DNA from: Bremerella cremea
GTDB taxonomy: Bacteria > Planctomycetota > Planctomycetia > Pirellulales > Pirellulaceae
Direction of reading: 5' to 3'
NCBI RefSeq assembly: GCF_003335505.1
Contig: NZ_QPEX01000034.1
Location: 155,823-219,822, forward strand
DNA: 64,000 bases
In this document: positions 8,266 through 17,673 of the stretch, one piece after another
Layout of the letters: every line of letters begins with the position of its first letter
Numbering within the stretch: position 1 is the first letter of the stretch
The notes under the pieces: model-generated
The model's input: the letters and a program-made list of their open reading frames with translations, nothing else
What the model was told of the DNA's origin: nothing
Database searches by the model: none
Program-made: the position numbers and the translations under genes

Positions 8266-10044
8266 ATGCCACGGCACGGACGCTCGAACACGGCTCGCAT
8301 TCTTGTTGCCTGTCTTTTAATAGCAGGACAGATTTCCACGCTTGGCTGCATAGCCCCGTGGACCAGCAACGATCCGAAAGAGGTCGAACCTTCTCACGAT
8401 TGGGACAAGGTAGAGACCGTTGGTGACTTGACAGGAGTCGTCGGGATGAACTCGGCGATTATCAAGGCGATTACGCTGGTAACTACCTTAAAAGGAACCG
8501 GCAGCGATCCTCCTCCTGGGGAAGCTCGCAACTTGGTTCTCGGCGAGATGCGAACCCGTCAGATCGATAATCCCAGCCAGTGGTTAGGCTCGCCTAACAC
8601 GGCGGTTGTCTTTGCGGAAGCGATTATTCCTCCTGGTGCCCGCAAAGGGGATATTGTGGACGTTCGTGTGGTCGTGCCACCAGAGACCGATACAACCAGC
8701 TTAGAAAGTGGTTACATGCCGGAAACCCGCTTGGGCGATATGGCAATGCTGGGTGGCAAGATGCGAAAAGGGCGTGATATCGCCAGGGCTTCTGGCCCGA
8801 TCGTGCTCGATAGTGTGATTGATGGAACGGTAACCGAGGCCAACCAAAAACGTGGCAACATTTTGGGTGGTGCTCGTCTCGTCGAAGAACGTCCTCTGGG
8901 CTTAGGCTTGGTGAAAGATCACGTTTCGATTGCGGCGAGTAGCCGAGTTGGGGCCGTGATCAACAAACGGTTCTACATGTACCTGGACGGCTCGAAGCAA
9001 GGAGTCGCCAATCCACAGTCCGACAAATACATCGAACTAGCCGTTCATCCCCGCTACAAAGATAACATCTCGCGCTACATGCGAGTCATTCGCTACATCC
9101 CTATTGCGATGACCACCCCTGCCCGTCTCGAGTATATCGCTGAGGCGGAGAAGTTGCTGTTGGATCAAGCCACGACCCAAGTCGGGGCAATGAAACTGGA
9201 AGCGGTCGGCAAAGAAGGGATCGAATCACTCAAAAAGGGACTCGATTCCGATCACGAACTGGTGCGATTTTGTTCGGCGGAAGCGTTGGCTTACCTGAAC
9301 GATTCCGAGTGTATCGAGCCGCTGACCGAAGCGGCCCGGCGGAACAATGGTTTCCGCTATCGCGCTTTGCTCGCATTGGGGTCGTTTGACGACTTGGACG
9401 TGATCGATGCTATGGAAGGTTTGCTTAACGCCGAAAGTGCGGAAGCTCGGTACGGTGCGTTCGATCAGCTGAAGAAACGCTCGAACGAACTTCCTTCAAT
9501 TGCGGGGATAACGCTGGCCAATGGTGTGCAATTGCACGCGATTCGTTCGATTGCTCCGGCGTTGGTTCACTTTCGTTTGAAAGACCGACCTGAAATTACC
9601 GTGTTTGGCAACGATGTCCGGCTCGAAGGGGATGTCATCTTCATCGGCCAGAATGGACTCACCATTCGCAGCAATGGGCATCGCAAGCTGAAAGTGATGC
9701 GATTCACCGCTGGCGAAGAGGAAGAGATTCGTGAGTGCTCGACCGATGTGGTCCAGCTGATCCGCGCGTTGACAGATTTGGATTGTCAGTACGGCGAAAT
9801 CGTGCGTACGCTGTTCGGCCTGCGAAACGAAGGATACATGTCGGTACGTGTTGAAGTGAACGCGATGCCGCGACCAGACCGCAGCTACATCAAATCGGAA
9901 GAAGAGGACGCTGGCGAGCTTGAATCGAGCGAAATGCTAGCCGATAACTTCACCCAAACCGGAGATTCTGCCAAAACCGAAGAGTCTTCCGAGGTATCCA
10001 CCTCCGCTGAAGGGGATGGCGCCTTGATCCCGACGTTCGATTAG
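8266..10044 (+). CDS. FlgI-like lipoprotein with HEAT-like repeats
   Basis: 592 residues. The N-terminus is a lipoprotein signal (LIAGQISTLGC, lipid-modified cysteine near residue 28). Residues about 48-290 resemble the flagellar P-ring protein FlgI: GDLTGVVGMNSAIIKAITLVTTLKGTGSDPP, AEAIIPPGARKGDIVDVRVVVPPETDTTSLESG. Residues about 310-405 form HEAT-like helical repeats (GLDSDHELVRFCSAEALAYLND). A further beta region (VQLHAIRSIAPALVHFRLKDRP) and an acidic tail follow. No flagellar genes are near. A structural or envelope role is an inference; a true P-ring role is doubtful given the fused repeats. Confidence 0.8.
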   Translation: MPRHGRSNTARILVACLLIAGQISTLGCIAPWTSNDPKEVEPSHDWDKVETVGDLTGVVGMNSAIIKAITLVTTLKGTGSDPPPGEARNLVLGEMRTRQIDNPSQWLGSPNTAVVFAEAIIPPGARKGDIVDVRVVVPPETDTTSLESGYMPETRLGDMAMLGGKMRKGRDIARASGPIVLDSVIDGTVTEANQKRGNILGGARLVEERPLGLGLVKDHVSIAASSRVGAVINKRFYMYLDGSKQGVANPQSDKYIELAVHPRYKDNISRYMRVIRYIPIAMTTPARLEYIAEAEKLLLDQATTQVGAMKLEAVGKEGIESLKKGLDSDHELVRFCSAEALAYLNDSECIEPLTEAARRNNGFRYRALLALGSFDDLDVIDAMEGLLNAESAEARYGAFDQLKKRSNELPSIAGITLANGVQLHAIRSIAPALVHFRLKDRPEITVFGNDVRLEGDVIFIGQNGLTIRSNGHRKLKVMRFTAGEEEEIRECSTDVVQLIRALTDLDCQYGEIVRTLFGLRNEGYMSVRVEVNAMPRPDRSYIKSEEEDAGELESSEMLADNFTQTGDSAKTEESSEVSTSAEGDGALIPTFD

Positions 10045-10104
10045 AGGACTCTAGTGTGTTTGTACACGATGTTCCTTTAATTCGCCGCCCTTGCGGAGCC
10101 GACC

Positions 10105-13100
10105 ATGCTGAAAGCCTTAGAGCTTCACGGCTTTAAGAGTTTTGCCGACAAGACTCGCCTGGAATTCCCGCAAGGAATCACGGTGGTTGTTGGTCCCAAT
10201 GGTTCCGGCAAGTCGAACATTGTTGACGCGATCAAATGGGTTCTCGGCGAACAAAGTGCCAAGAGCCTGCGTGGCAAGGAAATGGCCGACGTCATCTTTA
10301 AGGGCTCGGCCGCCCATGGACGCAAACCGATGAACGCCGCCGAGGCGACCATTGTGTTTGACAATGCGGAAGGAACCTTGCCGATCGATGCCCCGGAGGT
10401 TCACGTCACGCGGCGTGTTTTCCGCAGTGGCGAAGGGGAATATCTAATCAACCGGCATCCCTGCCGCCTGCGCGATGTGAAAGACTTGTGCCGTGGTACC
10501 GGGATCGGCACCGACGCGTACAGCATCATCGAACAGGGGAAAGTCGATACCCTGCTGCAAGCTTCGCCGCGCGATCGCCGGGCAGTGTTCGAGGAAGCTG
10601 CCGGCATCAGCCGCTTCAAAGCCAAAAAACTGGAAACGCAGCGGCGGTTGGATCGTGTCGACCAAAATCTGGTTCGCCTGTCCGATATTGTGGAAGAGGT
10701 CGGCTCGCGTTATCGCAGCATCAAAGCTCAGGCCGGCAAAGCGCAGAAATATCGCGAATACACCGAACGGCTGAAGCTGCTGCGAACGGTTGTCGGGATG
10801 CAAGATTGGAACAGTCTTTCTACCCGCGTCGAACAATATTCCAGCGAACTGGAAGCCCTGCGGCAAGAACAAGCCGATGCCCAGCAAATCATCGCTCAAG
10901 CGGAAGCAGGCTTAGAAAGTGCCGAAGCGAAACTATTCGAGCTGCAATCGCTGCTGAGCCAGAAGGAAGAGCAGCACGCGAAGCTGGCTCAACGTTTGGC
11001 CACGATTCATTCCGCTGCCGGCATGCAGTTCCGAGCCTTGGAAGACCTGGAGCAGGAAGCCAAGGTGCAAGCCATCAACCTGGCTCGCAACTTCACTGCC
11101 CTGCGCACCCTGACCGCCGACCTGGCCGACGCGCGGCAGCATCTTTCCAAAGCGATGACGCAGCGCGATGTGGTCTCGGCAGATCTCGAAAGTGTCGAGG
11201 CCGCTACGCAGGAAGTTCAAGCCGAGATCGAAACCAAACGAGAACAAGGGGAAACCAATCGCCAGAAGCATCTGGAAATGCTGCGGCATGTCTCGACTTT
11301 GGACAACGCTCTGGGGGCGGTTAAGGCGCGAATTGAAAGCGACCGAAACCAACTGACCGCGATTGAACAAGCGATTGAGCGGGACGAGGCTCGCTTGGAA
11401 GAGCATCGCTCTGAACTGGGGAAGTTAACGGAAGACGAAGGAAGCCTGGTCGAGCACCTTTCGACCGCCCAGGCCGACGTGACCGACGCCAAGGGAGCCC
11501 TCCGCGTTAAAGAGCAGGAAGCGGCTGACATCCAAGCCGATCTCGATGCCCTGTCTCGCCGCCGCGCCGTGGCTGCCGAACGGGCTTCGGTTCTCGACGA
11601 ACTAGAGCGGACCAGCGAAGGGGTCAACTCGGGGGTAAAAGAGATCCTTTCCCGGGCACGCGTCGAACGATTGCCGTTGTTTCAATCGGTGATTGGCCTG
11701 GTGGCCGACGTGGTGCGGGTCGACGTCGAATATGCCCGCATGATCGAAATTTCGTTGGCCGATGCCGCCCAGTTGGTGCTGCTGGAAAACGGCGATCTGT
11801 TGCAGCAAGTGTTAGAGCGGGAAGTGATCTTTCCGGGGCGGGTTGGCTTGCTCGATATCGAGTCGCTGCCGCAACCACAGAGCGAAGAGCCCGCCGGTCT
11901 GCGGCAGGAATCGGGCGTGCTAGGCAACGCACTCGACTTTGTGGAAGCAGAGGACGAGTTCCTGCCGGTCGCTGCGTTTTTGCTGAGTGATATCTGGTTC
12001 GTCGATAATGCCCGCTCGGCAATTGAACTAAAAAAACGGTATCCGCAGCGTTTGCGTTTTGTTACCCGCGATGGCGAGTTGTTAGAAGCAGATGGTCGCG
12101 TTTATGCCGGACCGACGACCAACGTCGGGGGCATCATTTCGCGACGAAGCGAACTGCGTGCCCTGCGTAACGAGGTCGAAAAGCTGGAACAGGCCTTCGA
12201 GAAAAAAGAAGCCCTCCTAAGCGATGAGCAGCAAACGATCGCCCAGCAGAAACAAGCCTTGGAAGACCTGGTCGGTCAGCAGCAGGAAGCCTCGTCGGTA
12301 CTAACGGAACATCGCTTGGTGAAGCAGCGGCTGGAATCCCGCATTGCCGATGCCGATAGCGAACTGAAAAAACGGCTGGAACAACGGGAAACGATTGAAA
12401 CTCGGATCGAGAGCGACGAGAAGCAACTCGCCGAACAGGAAATCGAGTTGGCCGCCACGCGCGAAGCGATTTCCCAGTTGGAAGTCGAAAGCGAAAGCCT
12501 CACCCAAACGCTGGGCGAACTGGAAGCGAGCCTGAGCGATAGCCGCGGGCAGATTACTGGTTTGAAGGTGGAACTGGCCCGGGCCGAACAGCAGGTCGAA
12601 TCGCATGAGGCAAGCAGCCAGCGTCTGCAAGAGAACCTTGCCGAACGGAGCGCGGCCCTGACCGACGTTCGCCAGGCCATCGCCCAGAATGCCACCAAGA
12701 TTCAAAACCAGCAGCTCGAAATCTTACGCGGGACCAGCGAGTACGCGTCGGCGATGCTCAAGCTGGCCGAGTCGAACGACGCCCTGGCCGCTGATCGCGC
12801 TAACCGCAAACATTTAGAAAAAGCCAAATCAGAAAACACCTCGAAACTGGTCGAAGCCCGCCAGCGGCAACGGACCGTCGACGATCAATTGCACCGTAAA
12901 GAGCTTTCGTTTACCGACCTGCGGCACGAGCGAAGCACGCTTGAACGTCGCTTGCGAGACGACTACGCGATCGAGATTTCGGAAGTAGAACTCGATTTGG
13001 ATGCGGTCGAACTGCCTGGCGACCGGGCTGCGGTCGACGAAGAAATCGCCGACCTGCGGCGTAAGATCAGCAACATCGGTTCGGTCAACATGCAGGCCTT

Positions 13101-13707
13101 GCAAGAGCTAGACGAGTTTCAAACCCGCTTTGAACAACTCGACGGCCAATTGAAAGACTTGACGGAAGCGAAAGAGTCGCTCGAAAAGATTATCAGCAAG
13201 ATCAACGTCGACAGCCGCCGTTTGTTCGAGGAAACGCTGGAAACTGTTCGGAGCAACTTTCAGGTTATGTTCCGCCGCGTGTTTGGGGGTGGTTCGGCGG
13301 ATATTATTGTGGAAGAAGGGGTCGACATTCTGGAAGCGGGGATCGACGTGATCGCCACGCCGCCTGGGAAAAGCTCGCTCAATATCTCGCTACTTTCTGG
13401 TGGCGAGCGGGCCCTGACGGCGGTGACGTTGCTGCTGGCTATCTTCCAGTTCCGCCCTAGTCCGTTTTGTATTCTGGACGAAGTCGACGGCCCGCTCGAC
13501 GAAGCCAACATCGGTCGTTTCGTCGACGTGTTGAACGGCTTTCTCGACTGGACGCGGTTTGTGATCGTGAGTCACTCGAAAGCAACCATGTCAGCCGCCA
13601 CGACCCTGCACGGTGTAACGATGCAAGAGTCTGGCATCTCGAAACGAGTCAGCGTTCGCTTCGACGACGTAAACGAAACGGGCGACGGCGATGTCTCGGT
13701 CGCGTAG
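10105..13707 (+). CDS. smc: Chromosome segregation protein SMC
   Basis: 1200 residues, the normal length for bacterial SMC, the ATPase of the condensin-like complex. Walker A is GPNGSGKSN (residues 32-40). Long coiled coils flank a hinge at about 505-670 (GVNSGVKEILSRARVERLP to DGRVYAGPTTNVGG). The C-terminal head has the signature LSGGERALTA near 1095 and Walker B CILDEVDGPLDEAN near 1120; the common DAALDEAN is DGPLDEAN here. The start ATG at 10105 begins with the expected MLKALELHGFKSFADKT. It is convergent with the membrane protein cluster (6-bp gap). Confidence 0.97.
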   Translation: MLKALELHGFKSFADKTRLEFPQGITVVVGPNGSGKSNIVDAIKWVLGEQSAKSLRGKEMADVIFKGSAAHGRKPMNAAEATIVFDNAEGTLPIDAPEVHVTRRVFRSGEGEYLINRHPCRLRDVKDLCRGTGIGTDAYSIIEQGKVDTLLQASPRDRRAVFEEAAGISRFKAKKLETQRRLDRVDQNLVRLSDIVEEVGSRYRSIKAQAGKAQKYREYTERLKLLRTVVGMQDWNSLSTRVEQYSSELEALRQEQADAQQIIAQAEAGLESAEAKLFELQSLLSQKEEQHAKLAQRLATIHSAAGMQFRALEDLEQEAKVQAINLARNFTALRTLTADLADARQHLSKAMTQRDVVSADLESVEAATQEVQAEIETKREQGETNRQKHLEMLRHVSTLDNALGAVKARIESDRNQLTAIEQAIERDEARLEEHRSELGKLTEDEGSLVEHLSTAQADVTDAKGALRVKEQEAADIQADLDALSRRRAVAAERASVLDELERTSEGVNSGVKEILSRARVERLPLFQSVIGLVADVVRVDVEYARMIEISLADAAQLVLLENGDLLQQVLEREVIFPGRVGLLDIESLPQPQSEEPAGLRQESGVLGNALDFVEAEDEFLPVAAFLLSDIWFVDNARSAIELKKRYPQRLRFVTRDGELLEADGRVYAGPTTNVGGIISRRSELRALRNEVEKLEQAFEKKEALLSDEQQTIAQQKQALEDLVGQQQEASSVLTEHRLVKQRLESRIADADSELKKRLEQRETIETRIESDEKQLAEQEIELAATREAISQLEVESESLTQTLGELEASLSDSRGQITGLKVELARAEQQVESHEASSQRLQENLAERSAALTDVRQAIAQNATKIQNQQLEILRGTSEYASAMLKLAESNDALAADRANRKHLEKAKSENTSKLVEARQRQRTVDDQLHRKELSFTDLRHERSTLERRLRDDYAIEISEVELDLDAVELPGDRAAVDEEIADLRRKISNIGSVNMQALQELDEFQTRFEQLDGQLKDLTEAKESLEKIISKINVDSRRLFEETLETVRSNFQVMFRRVFGGGSADIIVEEGVDILEAGIDVIATPPGKSSLNISLLSGGERALTAVTLLLAIFQFRPSPFCILDEVDGPLDEANIGRFVDVLNGFLDWTRFVIVSHSKATMSAATTLHGVTMQESGISKRVSVRFDDVNETGDGDVSVA

Positions 13708-13713
13708 CGTTTG

Positions 13714-14205
13714 CTATCGATAGAAGGCACTCGCCGGTCCCAAGATCAAAGCGGCGATCAAGATCGCCATGAAGATCTCAATCAATGAAATCTGCTCGGA
13801 CTCGAGATTGTCAGGAACAATCGAGCGCTGTTCGACGAGCGACACGGCCCAGATTGTATTGAACGCGGCTGTAACCAACGATATGACGAACGGAAATACG
13901 GCAGCGCATCCTCCCTTTAAAAGCAAAAAACCGCATATCAGACTAAGCAATAAGAGTTGCAGCGTGGCCACGCACATACAGTGAAGATTCCTCCGATACG
14001 TGCTCGCATATTGGCAGACAATGAGCACCAGCCCGAACCCCGCGATCATAAAACCGAGTGGGTTTTTGGAACCGGTCGCCAGGCCAGCTATGGCGATCAA
14101 CATTCCTTGGATGATCGTAAGCCAGGTGAAGATGATAAAGATCGCAGAAGGCTTCTCGTAAGCGAAATGCCGACGCTGTATTCTATCTCGCACGTTGTAC
14201 ATCAT
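13714..14205 (-). CDS. Small membrane protein, local paralogous family member 1
   Basis: 163 residues with four membrane segments and a fifth hydrophobic C-terminal one. It shares three landmarks with six other genes in this window: a QY-x4-RRN motif after the second segment (CQYASTYRRN), an N-x-x-W motif after the fourth (FNTIWAVSLVEQ), and a C-terminal S-L-x-E-x(3)-hydrophobic helix (SLIEIFMAILIAALILGPAS). Last gene of a five-gene minus-strand run, 4 bp after its neighbour. No known function or family name. Confidence 0.75.
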   Translation of the reverse strand: MMYNVRDRIQRRHFAYEKPSAIFIIFTWLTIIQGMLIAIAGLATGSKNPLGFMIAGFGLVLIVCQYASTYRRNLHCMCVATLQLLLLSLICGFLLLKGGCAAVFPFVISLVTAAFNTIWAVSLVEQRSIVPDNLESEQISLIEIFMAILIAALILGPASAFYR

Positions 14206-14209
14206 CCCC

Positions 14210-14725
14210 TTAGCGATCCAGCATGCGGCTTAAGATCTGCGCCGGCCCCAAGATCAAAGCTAGGATCACAAACGCCCCTAGTAATTCTCGCAGCGTCATC
14301 CTGGTGGAAGCAGGATTAGGAACGCCTGCTTGCTCTTGGTGGAGTATCGCGGTGCGGTGGTGCCAGTTCATTTTTAGGATTGTTGCCGTGATGGCAGCGA
14401 AGAGGAAGAATAGTGGTGGATAGGCGATGGTCAACAGAACAAAAAGCAAGACGATCGCGATTAGAATGCCGTTGGCAATCGCCAGGCAGACACGATTGCG
14501 GCGGGTTATACCCACATATTGACCCACGATCAGAACCGTTCCTAGACCGAGCAAAACGACCCCTTTATCTCGCTCGAAAGGCATGTTGAGCCAAGCAGCC
14601 CCCAAAATCGAAATCAAAATCCCGATTCCCATGACCAGAAACGTGGTGACCGCTGCGTCCACTGGGCTCGGAAATTGGCCGGGCGAGGGACGCAGAGGTA
14701 CGGTTGGGGACGGTTCTTCACTCAC
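14210..14725 (-). CDS. Small membrane protein, local paralogous family member 2
   Basis: 171 residues, likely GTG start at 14725. A proline-rich cytoplasmic N-terminus (SPTVPLRPSPGQFPSP) precedes four membrane segments. Family landmarks are GQYVGITRRNRVC, KMNWHHRTAIL and TLREL-x-GAFVILALILGPAQ at the C-terminus. The shared ending LILGPA with member 1 suggests these two are the closest pair. Function unknown. Confidence 0.75.
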   Translation of the reverse strand: MSEEPSPTVPLRPSPGQFPSPVDAAVTTFLVMGIGILISILGAAWLNMPFERDKGVVLLGLGTVLIVGQYVGITRRNRVCLAIANGILIAIVLLFVLLTIAYPPLFFLFAAITATILKMNWHHRTAILHQEQAGVPNPASTRMTLRELLGAFVILALILGPAQILSRMLDR

Positions 14726-14839
14726 GTGATTGTCTCAAGAGGTGTCGTCGCAGGAACCTTTCAGGGGCGTGCCTTGGTTTTACCAGAAGTGCTTAGGCTG
14801 CGAAACGACTGAGGCGTCTTAACTGGCGTTTGTCAGCGA

Positions 14840-15739
14840 CTAGCGGGTATTGATCTCGTAGTAGAGCCGCTTGTTGAGCCGATCGTAGAGGACGCTCACC
14901 CAGCGGTCTTCTCGGTTCCAATAATATTTCCAGCCGCTGGTTACCGATTGCGGCTCGGTTATCGGACCGTTCGCGGCGAAGCCCACGATCACGCCGGTAC
15001 CGGTCGGCTTTTGAATGGGATCAAGAGGTTGGTTCGCTGCCAGCGATTCTAACGTGCCGACACCTTCGTCGTACCAGGCCAGGAAGGCATCTTCCTCCGC
15101 CGTGCATTGAAAGCGAGTTCCGCCGAAGTACCGAAAATAGGTAACGTCGTAGGCACCTTCAGGTAGCGAGAACGGTGTCTCCTCGGCCGTGACGTGCAGG
15201 GCTTGATTCGGCTTCGTGTTGTGGACAATCGGCACGGCAACACCCAGCACCACGCAGATGGCACCTACGAAGAGCAAACTTTCCCGCAGCGAGATGATTC
15301 GCGAAGCGGGGCCAATCCAGTCATCCGTGACTGCTTCTTTGAGTTCCCAGTACCAGTGCCCATTGGCCAGCATCATCCCCAAGGTAAGCAAGCTTGCCGC
15401 CATCAATTTTAGCCAAAACGAAAAGCGGATGGCAAACGCTGCTCCACTCGTAAGCACCACCCCCAATACCAGAAACGGTAATACGGCGAGAAAAACGGAA
15501 GATAGGAAAGCTATTCTGGCCGACTTGGGGTTCCGCCGGAAAGTCCCTCGATACTGCACCACTGCCAAGATCACCGGCCAAGGAAGAAAAATGATGGCAC
15601 TGAACGTGGTACAACCATCAGGGATAATCAGTGCCGGAACGAGCGTACCGATAAACACGAGAGAAAGCAAAATGATCGCCACCGCCGCCAGAATGTGCGC
15701 AAGATTGGGACGTGGATAATCCAAAGTAGTGGCATTCAT
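14840..15739 (-). CDS. Membrane protein of the paralogous family with extra C-terminal domain (member 3)
   Basis: 299 residues. The first about 180 follow the family plan: four membrane segments, VQYRGTFRRN, NGHWYWELKEAV, then SLRESLLFVGAICVVLGVAVP. After this fifth helix comes a soluble region of about 110 residues (LPEGAYDVTYFRYFGGTRFQC to YDRLNKRLYYEINTR), which matches the tail of the member at 23758-24693 at both ends. The extra domain probably lies on the opposite membrane face from the N-terminus. Function unknown. Confidence 0.75.
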   Translation of the reverse strand: MNATTLDYPRPNLAHILAAVAIILLSLVFIGTLVPALIIPDGCTTFSAIIFLPWPVILAVVQYRGTFRRNPKSARIAFLSSVFLAVLPFLVLGVVLTSGAAFAIRFSFWLKLMAASLLTLGMMLANGHWYWELKEAVTDDWIGPASRIISLRESLLFVGAICVVLGVAVPIVHNTKPNQALHVTAEETPFSLPEGAYDVTYFRYFGGTRFQCTAEEDAFLAWYDEGVGTLESLAANQPLDPIQKPTGTGVIVGFAANGPITEPQSVTSGWKYYWNREDRWVSVLYDRLNKRLYYEINTR

Positions 15740-15793
15740 GGTGCGTGACTTCCAGATGTTGGTTGTGCCTGGGCGTAGAGCAATTGGCGAATT

Positions 15794-16321
15794 TTAATAG
15801 CTGGAATAGAAGCGAGCGACTCCCAGGGCGATTCCCACGCAGAGGGTGAGCAGGAAAACCTCTTGCAAGGTGAAGCGATGCGTTGGCAACAGGTCCCCCT
15901 TCTCTTCCTGCCACTGCTTAAGCTCTAACCACCAGCGAAGGTTCGAGCGGGCGATGCTGATCACGACCGCCAGGAAAACCAGGGTGAGTCCAAGTCGGTT
16001 CAACGGAGGTAATGCCAGTTTGGTGAAAAACTGATAGGCCATCATGAACATGAAGATGAGGAAGATCACCGTAAAGAATACCGCGCTACAACAGGTCAAC
16101 ACCATGCAGAAGCAAGCGGCTGAGAGGTTCGCGTGAAAGGTTGAACGATAATGCTGAAGAGCGATCAACCCTGAGCCTAGAAGCGCGATGACGCCTATGA
16201 ATGTAACGTATTCATCGTTTCTGATGATCCGACTGAGCATCATCCCCACAAACCAAGTCCCCCACGCAATCACGATTGCTGCGGAAGCGAGTTGCCCATA
16301 AGTACGCTGTGGAGAGTCCAT
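15794..16321 (-). CDS. Small membrane protein, local paralogous family member 4
   Basis: 175 residues from the ATG at 16321 (MDSPQRTYGQLASAAIV). The frame is open much further upstream, but that would overlap the next gene and has no family similarity. Landmarks: LQHYRSTFHANLSAAC, NLRWWLELKQWQEEKG and TLQEVFLLTLCVGIALGVARF. Four membrane segments plus the C-terminal helix. 47 bp separate it from the upstream paralogue. Confidence 0.72.
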   Translation of the reverse strand: MDSPQRTYGQLASAAIVIAWGTWFVGMMLSRIIRNDEYVTFIGVIALLGSGLIALQHYRSTFHANLSAACFCMVLTCCSAVFFTVIFLIFMFMMAYQFFTKLALPPLNRLGLTLVFLAVVISIARSNLRWWLELKQWQEEKGDLLPTHRFTLQEVFLLTLCVGIALGVARFYSSY

Positions 16322-16368
16322 CTTCCTACGATAAGAACTCGCAACGTTTTTCGCCACAACTTGGCATG

Positions 16369-16944
16369 CTAAAACGGCCCGTTTAGAACGCCGTTGCGAT
16401 GGACGAGGGACATAATGCCGATCACATACGTTAGCGCCGTAAATGCGAGCAGCATTTCTTTTAGCGAGATGCGAAAACGGCGTTGAACCTTGAACTCTTC
16501 GACCGGGTAACGTTTGAGCTTTTGCCACCAGAAGTAGTTCGAGAGGCTACTCAACATGCTGAGCAGGAAGAACGTGACGATGGGAAGGACGCGGCTGACC
16601 TTCTGCGGTTCAGCGACGAGCATTGCCAGGATTTGAGGAAGGGCCATAAAGAGCAGGATGCCACTGATCGCTGCCAGCCCTCCATTGAGCCAGATAGCGA
16701 CTTCGGCTGCCTTGCGATGGCGGAGAAACGTCGCACAATACTGCGCCCAGCCCAGCATAATAACCGCCAGCAGAAATAGCAGCGAAAACAAAGCGATCGC
16801 TAACCGTATCTGGAAAAGGAGCGGGATTAACAGAGCGAATAAGGTCAAACTGACCACGATGACCAAAAACGATAGCCCAGCATGAAGCCACGAAGGTTGA
16901 GGGACATCGGTCGTGGCTTGCCACTCGTCCGGTTCAAATTCCAT
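16369..16944 (-). CDS. Small membrane protein, local paralogous family member 5
   Basis: 191 residues, ATG at 16944. The soluble N-terminus MEFEPDEWQATTDVPQPSW leads into four membrane segments with AQYCATFLRHRK, NYFWWQKLKRYPVEE and SLKEMLLAFTALTYVIG. It is the first gene of the five-gene run and borders the attC-like array. Its first about 45 codons and about 90 bp of upstream DNA are repeated, broken, at 18955-19260, so this is the intact parent copy. Confidence 0.75.
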   Translation of the reverse strand: MEFEPDEWQATTDVPQPSWLHAGLSFLVIVVSLTLFALLIPLLFQIRLAIALFSLLFLLAVIMLGWAQYCATFLRHRKAAEVAIWLNGGLAAISGILLFMALPQILAMLVAEPQKVSRVLPIVTFFLLSMLSSLSNYFWWQKLKRYPVEEFKVQRRFRISLKEMLLAFTALTYVIGIMSLVHRNGVLNGPF

Positions 16945-17032
16945 GATGTTGCCGGAACTTTTCTAAGTCTAGACTTGCATCGTACGATGAACCATGGGTC
17001 AAATTGGTAACGTGCTCAGGTCACGCCTTCCT
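16801..17032. repeat. Direct repeat copy 1 (5' part of member 5 and its upstream region)
   Basis: About 220 bp nearly identical to 19036-19260 in the same orientation. It spans the start of the 16369-16944 gene, its start codon and its upstream region, and ends abruptly at the shared CGTGCTCAGGTCACGCC. Similarity continues, weaker, back to about 16745. Confidence 0.9.
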
Positions 17033-17083
17033 TACATTGTTTGAAAGGCTAGGCCCACAACGATGAGCCAAGTACTTTGCAAA

Positions 17084-17173
17084 GGCAACAGCAGGGCTCA
17101 CCGGGCAGCGGCAAACAGCATAATTTTCAAAACCCGCGTGATCCGTAACTCCGTATGCAACCCATGGTTATCC
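17084..17173 (-). other. attC-like site 4 (after the zinc-ribbon gene)
   Basis: Read on the minus strand it opens with GGATAAC (17167-17173) 28 nt after the zinc-ribbon stop and ends with CTGTTGCC (17084-17091 region). The interior shares spaced blocks with the site at 18358-18448: ACGGAG, CGCGG-TTT and GCCCGGTGA. Size about 90 bp and position after a gene fit an integron recombination site. Confidence 0.5.
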
Positions 17174-17200
17174 CGCGATTTCGGATGGCTGCTTGCGGGT

Positions 17201-17557
17201 TCATTCTACGATGTTGCCGCAACCCTTGCATCGGCATTCCGATTTTCCCCGCCACACGCGATTTGTTTTGCATCGCAAACAGGTTAAATCAGGATCGAAC
17301 TGAGCGCGACACGACGAGCATTTGCTCACGTATCGAGTCTTTCGATTGTTTCGTTCCAGTTTGGCAAGGCAGATTGGGCAGATCCCTGATCGTTTACGTT
17401 TGGAGTGTTTGTTAGCGTTGCCGCCTCCGGGTGACGGTTCCACGTCATCGACGAGGTGCATTTTGCGGATGCGTCGATTGGATTGCCGTTTTTGAAATTT
17501 GGTTGGGCGTTCCCCGTGTAGCTGATTCTTGTGCTTATTGGTGATGAGATTTGCCAT
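17201..17557 (-). CDS. Small basic protein with paired CxxC zinc ribbons (cassette gene)
   Basis: 118 residues, ATG at 17557, 23 nt past the GTTATCC end of the preceding attC-like site. The N-terminal half is basic and disordered. The C-terminal half has CPIC (60-63), CSSC (80-83), CLRC (93-96) and CRCKGC (108-113), enough for two zinc ribbons. No family recognised; nucleic acid binding is plausible from charge and zinc ribbons, but is only inferred. Confidence 0.6.
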   Translation of the reverse strand: MANLITNKHKNQLHGERPTKFQKRQSNRRIRKMHLVDDVEPSPGGGNANKHSKRKRSGICPICLAKLERNNRKTRYVSKCSSCRAQFDPDLTCLRCKTNRVWRGKSECRCKGCGNIVE

Positions 17558-17579
17558 CGGTGTAAATCAATCAATAGCG

Positions 17580-17673
17580 GGATAACGACTGAGGTATCCG
17601 GGTTGGCAGACCAACGGATTTGACGTTGGAAAAACGAAAGACGAGACAACTCAGGTTCACCGACTGGTTACCC
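17580..17673 (-). other. attC-like site 3 (after the DUF2314 gene)
   Basis: On the minus strand the site runs from GGGTAAC to GTTATCC (94 bp), which are complementary core ends. The TAA stop of the DUF2314 gene lies inside the first core, a common arrangement in integron cassettes. Inner pairs are CTGAG/CTCAG and CCAACG/CGTTGG. Confidence 0.6.

Noticed and set aside
10488..11324. 278-codon frame inside smc
   Set aside because: Same-strand out-of-frame shadow of the SMC coiled-coil region with arginine/serine-rich nonsense composition.
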